Made by a program: the position numbers and the translations under genes. From Ktedonobacter racemifer (GTDB taxonomy: Bacteria > Chloroflexota > DTOL01 > JACQYG01), in contig DYIS01000081.1 in assembly GCA_020723545.1 (NCBI GenBank), forward strand, positions 708 to 9,572: DNA of 8,865 nucleotides, read 5' to 3'. Below the pieces are notes generated by a model. That model had not been told where the DNA came from and did no database searches. It saw nothing but the letters and a program-made list of their open reading frames with translations. Positions within the stretch are counted from its first letter, which is position 1. The number at the start of each line of letters is the position of its first letter. Of the stretch, positions 6,698-8,865 are shown one piece after another.

Positions 6698-6967
6698 TCA
6701 GGCGGCTCGGGCCTCTCTCTCCTCCTGTTCCAGGGCATCGATGATCCAGGTAGTCACCTCGGCCTTGGACGGTATTCGGGCGGCGCACACCACTTTATCG
6801 TTGATGACCAGGCCAGGGGTGCCCAGAATCCGGTACTTGGCCCACCGGTTGAAATCGGTGACTTTCTCCACGTCAGCCGGGATGGAGAGTTCGCCGACGA
6901 CCTCGCGCACCGTGGATTCCACTTTCACACAGTTCATGCAGCCCGGCCCCAATACCTTGATATTCAT
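6698..6967 (-). CDS. Small thioredoxin-like protein with CxxC (redox-active disulfide protein 2 type)
   Basis: An 89-residue cytoplasmic thioredoxin-fold protein. It begins MNIKVLGPGCMNC, with the active pair C10 and C13 directly after the first strand, as in the TIGR00412 / archaeal mini-thioredoxin family. The cis-proline loop ILGTPGLVIN (47-56, P51) and the PSKAEVTTWI helix (66-75) complete the fold. A third cysteine, C61, lies in the last strand (VVCAAR), where I would expect a small residue; it may form a mixed disulfide or bind metal. The ATG at 6967 has GAGGAGG about 8 nt upstream and is 12 nt after the preceding stop. Likely a dithiol donor for another product of this operon. The partner is not shown by sequence. 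Confidence 0.9.
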   Translation of the reverse strand: MNIKVLGPGCMNCVKVESTVREVVGELSIPADVEKVTDFNRWAKYRILGTPGLVINDKVVCAARIPSKAEVTTWIIDALEQEEREARAA

Positions 6968-6979
6968 GCCCGAACCTCC

Positions 6980-7174
6980 TCAACTCTTCTGAATCGTGAT
7001 CTCCGGCTCGATTCTGACCTCGCTCCTGATGGATTGCGCCACCAAGCTGTATTTCTGGGCCGACCTGAGTGCCCGCTCCACCCTCCTGGCATCGGAACCA
7101 CGGACCACGATCCGTGGCCTCAGGATCACCCGTTGCTCACCCTTCCACACCGCCCTGGACTTGTAGCTCGTCAT
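6980..7174 (-). CDS. OsmC-like miniprotein lacking the catalytic cysteines
   Basis: A 64-residue protein. The N-terminus (SYKSRAVWKGEQR) looks like the first strand of OsmC proteins (a W-x-G hairpin). The rest (ILRPRIVVRGSDARRVERAL, then SAQKYSLVAQSIRSEVRIEP) looks like the C-terminal half, where OsmC/Ohr proteins normally carry a cysteine in an A-x-K-Y/H-C-P context; here that position is S43. About half the usual 135-140 residues are missing and no cysteine is present, so peroxidase activity is not expected. The ATG at 7174 directly follows the previous gene's TAG (TAGATGA) and uses GGAAGGAG inside that gene's end. It is intact and in an operon, with no sign of being a frameshifted remnant. 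Family assignment is by eye and moderate. Confidence 0.75.
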   Translation of the reverse strand: MTSYKSRAVWKGEQRVILRPRIVVRGSDARRVERALRSAQKYSLVAQSIRSEVRIEPEITIQKS

Positions 7175-7912
7175 CTACCTCTCCTTCCGGCGGCAGAGGG
7201 CCGCATATTCCCGCAGCAGGGCCTCCGCGTACTCCGCCTCAGTCCCGGCCGGAATATAATTGTAGACCTTCACCGTCTCCAAGAGCTGGGTCTTGGTCAC
7301 CTGGTCGGGCTTTTTGCCCAGGGCGTAGGCCTGTTCCAGGATGGCCGTCAGCCCCGCCAGCCCCACACTTACGCCACCCACGTCGATCCTCATCACCGGT
7401 AGCCCCTGGGCCGTGCAGGCGCAGGTTTGCTCCTGCGCTGGCCTGGAGAGGGGCGCTTTATCCTGGATGGTCACCGGGATGAGGTCAGGCTCGACCTCTT
7501 TATGGGTCGCCTTCAGTATGCTATCTACCCTGCCCGCGATCGCCTCCGCTACCTGCTCGGCCAGGCGCATCCCCTGGCCATCCAGGCTGCGCCGCCAACC
7601 CGGCTTGATTTCCTGGCCGTTCAAGAGCTCGCTCACGACTATGACGTCGGTTACTTGGCCCGAATGGCGCTCAGTGCCGTGCTTGGCGCAGAGCTTGGGA
7701 CAGCCGTCCACGGCGATGGTGGGATAGGAGCGGGCAAAGGCCCTCTCCTCCTGTCCTCCTGCCAGGAACAGGGGGAGGCAGATGGTGACCGTGTCCTCCG
7801 GCCGCAGCTTCTCCAGCACCAGGCGGGTGGCTATCCGGGAGATGGTGCCCTCGGGTATCTCCTCGCCGCTACAGGAAACGATGCCAACCTTTTTTCTCGG
7901 AATGTCCGGCAT
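7175..7912 (-). CDS. DGC-domain putative zinc-binding protein with an extra C-terminal domain
   Basis: A 245-residue soluble protein. Residues 1-135 are a DGC domain (PF08859 type): C14 in VSCSGEE, C45 in TICLPLF, and the naming motif VDGCPKLC (68-75; C71, C75). A linker holds CAC (C164, C166). Residues about 170-240 are a separate domain (MRIDVGGVSVGLAGLTAI, later VYNYIPAGTEAEYAEALLREY) whose function I cannot assign. The ATG at 7912 was chosen because GGAGGTGA (7920-7927) precedes it. An upstream start at 8002 would add 30 low-complexity residues read inside the previous gene. The second DGC protein lies directly upstream, 7 nt away, and the two are likely paralogues that work as a pair. 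Probably a metal- or sulfur-binding protein. No reaction is established from sequence. Confidence 0.88.
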   Translation of the reverse strand: MPDIPRKKVGIVSCSGEEIPEGTISRIATRLVLEKLRPEDTVTICLPLFLAGGQEERAFARSYPTIAVDGCPKLCAKHGTERHSGQVTDVIVVSELLNGQEIKPGWRRSLDGQGMRLAEQVAEAIAGRVDSILKATHKEVEPDLIPVTIQDKAPLSRPAQEQTCACTAQGLPVMRIDVGGVSVGLAGLTAILEQAYALGKKPDQVTKTQLLETVKVYNYIPAGTEAEYAEALLREYAALCRRKER

Positions 7913-7919
7913 TTCCCCC

Positions 7920-7927
7920 TCACCTCC
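7920..7927 (-). promoter_or_regulatory. Shine-Dalgarno GGAGGTGA that includes the previous stop codon
   Basis: GGAGGTGA on the minus strand contains the TGA stop (7920-7922) of the shorter DGC gene. It precedes the ATG at 7912, with GGAGG ending 10 nt before it and a second G-rich run (GAGGGGG) in between. It supports the short start and translational coupling. Confidence 0.6.
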
Positions 7928-8327
7928 CCGCCACCACCCTGTCCACCGCGGAAGCGATCTCCTGGGACAAGAAGCGCGCAAGCTTTCGCCCGCTTTCGTC
8001 AAGTACGGTCACGCCCTCTGGTTTCAGCTCCCGGTGGGCCTTGTAGGTATCGACGACCCGCAGGCTGGCCGCGCTCATGCCGCCGGCCAGCTCGATGTTT
8101 TTCTGGGCACAGGCCTTGGGGCAGCCGTCCGCGGCGATGCAGGGCACGCCCCGGAGGCGTTCCACCGTTTCCTGGTCGCCCATAACCAGCAGGGATAGGC
8201 AGAGCGTTTCCGCCGTTCCCGGCCGCAGTTCATCCACCACGATGTAGGTGGCCTCCCGGCCCACACTGCCGAAGACCTTTCCTATGCCGCTGCAGGGGAT
8301 GACGATCGCCTTGTCATGAGCGCTCAT
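7920..8327 (-). CDS. DGC-domain putative zinc-binding protein (short paralogue)
   Basis: A 135-residue soluble protein, essentially one DGC domain. Cysteines C12 (PCSGIGK), C43 (LCLSLL), C63 (VPCIAADGC), C69 and C73 (DGCPKACA, 67-74) fit the PF08859 pattern and match its neighbour in order: CSG near the start, CL in the middle, DGCPK-x-C after. It then ends with a helical region (KLARFLSQEIASAVDRVV). The ATG at 8327 overlaps the TGA of the GcvH-like gene as ATGA, a strong sign of coupled translation. The name refers to Asp-Gly-Cys and is unrelated to diguanylate cyclases. Zn binding is a family-level prediction. The link to a lipoyl carrier hints at thiol or sulfur chemistry, which is inference. 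Confidence 0.9.
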   Translation of the reverse strand: MSAHDKAIVIPCSGIGKVFGSVGREATYIVVDELRPGTAETLCLSLLVMGDQETVERLRGVPCIAADGCPKACAQKNIELAGGMSAASLRVVDTYKAHRELKPEGVTVLDESGRKLARFLSQEIASAVDRVVAGR

Positions 8328-8782
8328 TTCTTCTTGCCCAGCTCCTCTTTGATCTTTTCCTGCATTAGAACGAAATAGCCCCCCGGCTCCAGGAGCCTTT
8401 CACGGTCCCGAGCGAAGTCCTCCGCCTTGATGCGGACGATCCAGCCCTCCCCGTACGGGTCCTCGTCCACCAGCTCGGGCCTGGCCCCCAACTCGCCATT
8501 CACCTCGATGATCTCCCCCGTAACCGGGGAGACCAGGGACACCAGGGCCTTGATGGTTTCGATCTGGCCGAACTCCTCGCCCTGGGCCACTCGCGTTCCT
8601 GTCGCCCTGGGCTCCACGAAGGCCACGTCGCCGTTCTTCTTTTGCAGGAAATCGCTCCCGCCCACCCTGACGGTGCCGTTTTCGTCCATCGCCCAGGTGT
8701 CGCTTTCATGGTAATAACGGTCCGCCATCACCCGGAACACGAACTTGTCAACCGTTGTCTCCAGATACTCTGGCCTTTCCAC
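8324..8782 (-). CDS. GcvH-like lipoyl-carrier protein, diverged and probably not in glycine cleavage
   Basis: Lipoyl-domain protein of the H-protein family, 152 residues from GTG 8782 (AGGAGG 6 nt upstream). The core (about 22-120) reads YYHESDTWAMDENGTVRVGG...GDVAFVEP, then GQIETIKALVSLVSPVTGEI with the lipoyl-attachment K78, then ELVDEDPYGEGWIVRI. Against standard H protein (about 125-130 residues) it carries a longer N-terminal segment (1-21) and an extended C-terminal helix rich in Lys and Glu (130-152), and GGSDFLQ replaces the usual GiTdyAQ. No gcvT or gcvP is next to it; DGC, OsmC-like and thioredoxin-like genes follow. Lipoate-binding proteins of this fold also serve sulfur oxidation (the LbpA/sHdr systems), so a sulfur-carrier role is a fair guess. 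A GTG at 8827 would overlap the preceding gene. Confidence 0.88.
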   Translation of the reverse strand: MERPEYLETTVDKFVFRVMADRYYHESDTWAMDENGTVRVGGSDFLQKKNGDVAFVEPRATGTRVAQGEEFGQIETIKALVSLVSPVTGEIIEVNGELGARPELVDEDPYGEGWIVRIKAEDFARDRERLLEPGGYFVLMQEKIKEELGKKK

Positions 8783-8788
8783 CCTTTC

Positions 8789-8794
8789 CCTCCT
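8789..8794 (-). promoter_or_regulatory. Shine-Dalgarno AGGAGG that fixes the GcvH-like start at GTG 8782
   Basis: AGGAGG lies 6 nt before the GTG at 8782. This favours the shorter protein over the GTG at 8827, which overlaps the upstream open frame. Confidence 0.65.
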
Positions 8795-8817
8795 CGCAAA
8801 GGCGTGCCAACCGACCT

Positions 8818-8865
8818 TCAGGCCCACTCCAGCACCTCATCCGCCGCCCGCGGTGCGGTAATGTA
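8818..8865 (-). CDS. C-terminal end of an unidentified upstream gene (15 codons)
   Basis: From the window edge a minus-strand frame reads YITAPRAADEVLEWA and stops at TGA (8818-8820), 35 nt before the GcvH-like start. The amphipathic end (ADEVLEWA) looks like a protein C-terminus, and the spacing fits an operon. The piece is too short to identify, and the other two frames cannot be fully excluded. Confidence 0.4.
   Translation of the reverse strand, partial: YITAPRAADEVLEWA

Noticed and set aside
7913..8002. Upstream start (8002) for the longer DGC protein
   Set aside because: The extra 30 residues are Arg/Trp/Gly-rich, fully overlap the previous gene, and a strong ribosome binding site precedes the ATG at 7912.
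6662..8185. Two plus-strand open frames of about 250 codons (6662-7402 and 7427-8185)
   Set aside because: They lie antisense to five recognisable minus-strand genes; such long frames are expected opposite GC-rich coding DNA, and the products are Pro/His/Arg-rich without family motifs.
7175..8327. DGC proteins as diguanylate cyclases
   Set aside because: The abbreviation differs; there is no GGDEF motif, and the visible motif is Asp-Gly-Cys with conserved cysteines.
8324..8782. Ordinary glycine cleavage H protein
   Set aside because: The lipoyl core is clear, but the ends are extended, the core motif is diverged and no gcvT/gcvP lies beside it; kept only as GcvH-like.
1..8865. CRISPR arrays, insertion sequences, tRNA or rRNA genes
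   Set aside because: No spaced direct repeats, transposase-like frames, terminal inverted repeats or RNA-gene-like segments were seen; nearly every base is accounted for by minus-strand genes.

Overview
All real genes in this window lie on the minus strand, so the operon reads from right to left. The sequence is GC-rich and has consensus AGGAGG-type ribosome binding sites, a mix of ATG and GTG starts, frequent stop/start overlaps, and one near-perfect TAGACA-16-TATAAT promoter. These traits fit an anaerobic, respiring, high-GC Firmicute of the Moorella/Desulfotomaculum type. The taxonomic guess is an inference from style and gene content, and no marker gene is present.

Right part (8865 to about 6698): after the last 15 codons of an unidentified gene comes a tight run of five small genes. 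They are a diverged GcvH-like lipoyl-carrier protein, two DGC-domain (Cys-rich, putative Zn-binding) proteins, a 64-residue OsmC-like miniprotein without catalytic cysteines, and an 89-residue CxxC thioredoxin-like protein. No glycine-cleavage genes are visible. The content resembles a thiol or sulfur handling module more than glycine metabolism.

Middle part (6649 to 3064): three genes make a sensing unit. They are a PhnD-type substrate-binding lipoprotein, a NarX/NreB-type histidine kinase (Cache-like outer domain, HAMP, GAF, HisKA_3, HATPase) and a NarL/LuxR-type response regulator. The stop and start codons overlap or nearly overlap at both junctions. The arrangement is like TtrS/TtrR (tetrathionate) or AioX/AioS/AioR (arsenite), with the periplasmic binding domain as a separate lipoprotein.

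Left part (3063 to 1): a 202-nt regulatory gap holds a candidate terminator, a 12-bp perfect palindrome, a smaller dyad and a strong sigma-A-type promoter. It precedes a B-C-A operon encoding a four-cluster ferredoxin-like subunit, an NrfD-type ten-helix membrane subunit, and the N-terminal 290 residues of a Tat-exported molybdopterin oxidoreductase that runs off the window. Gene order and protein features match ttrBCA-type oxyanion reductases (tetrathionate, arsenate, selenate, polysulfide class).

Working model: the lipoprotein and kinase sense an extracellular oxyanion or sulfur compound, the regulator turns on the promoter at 2906-2933, and the exported Mo enzyme reduces the compound with quinol electrons through NrfD and the FeS subunit. 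The co-directional thiol-carrier genes could handle the sulfur product or redox stress. The actual substrate cannot be read from the window.
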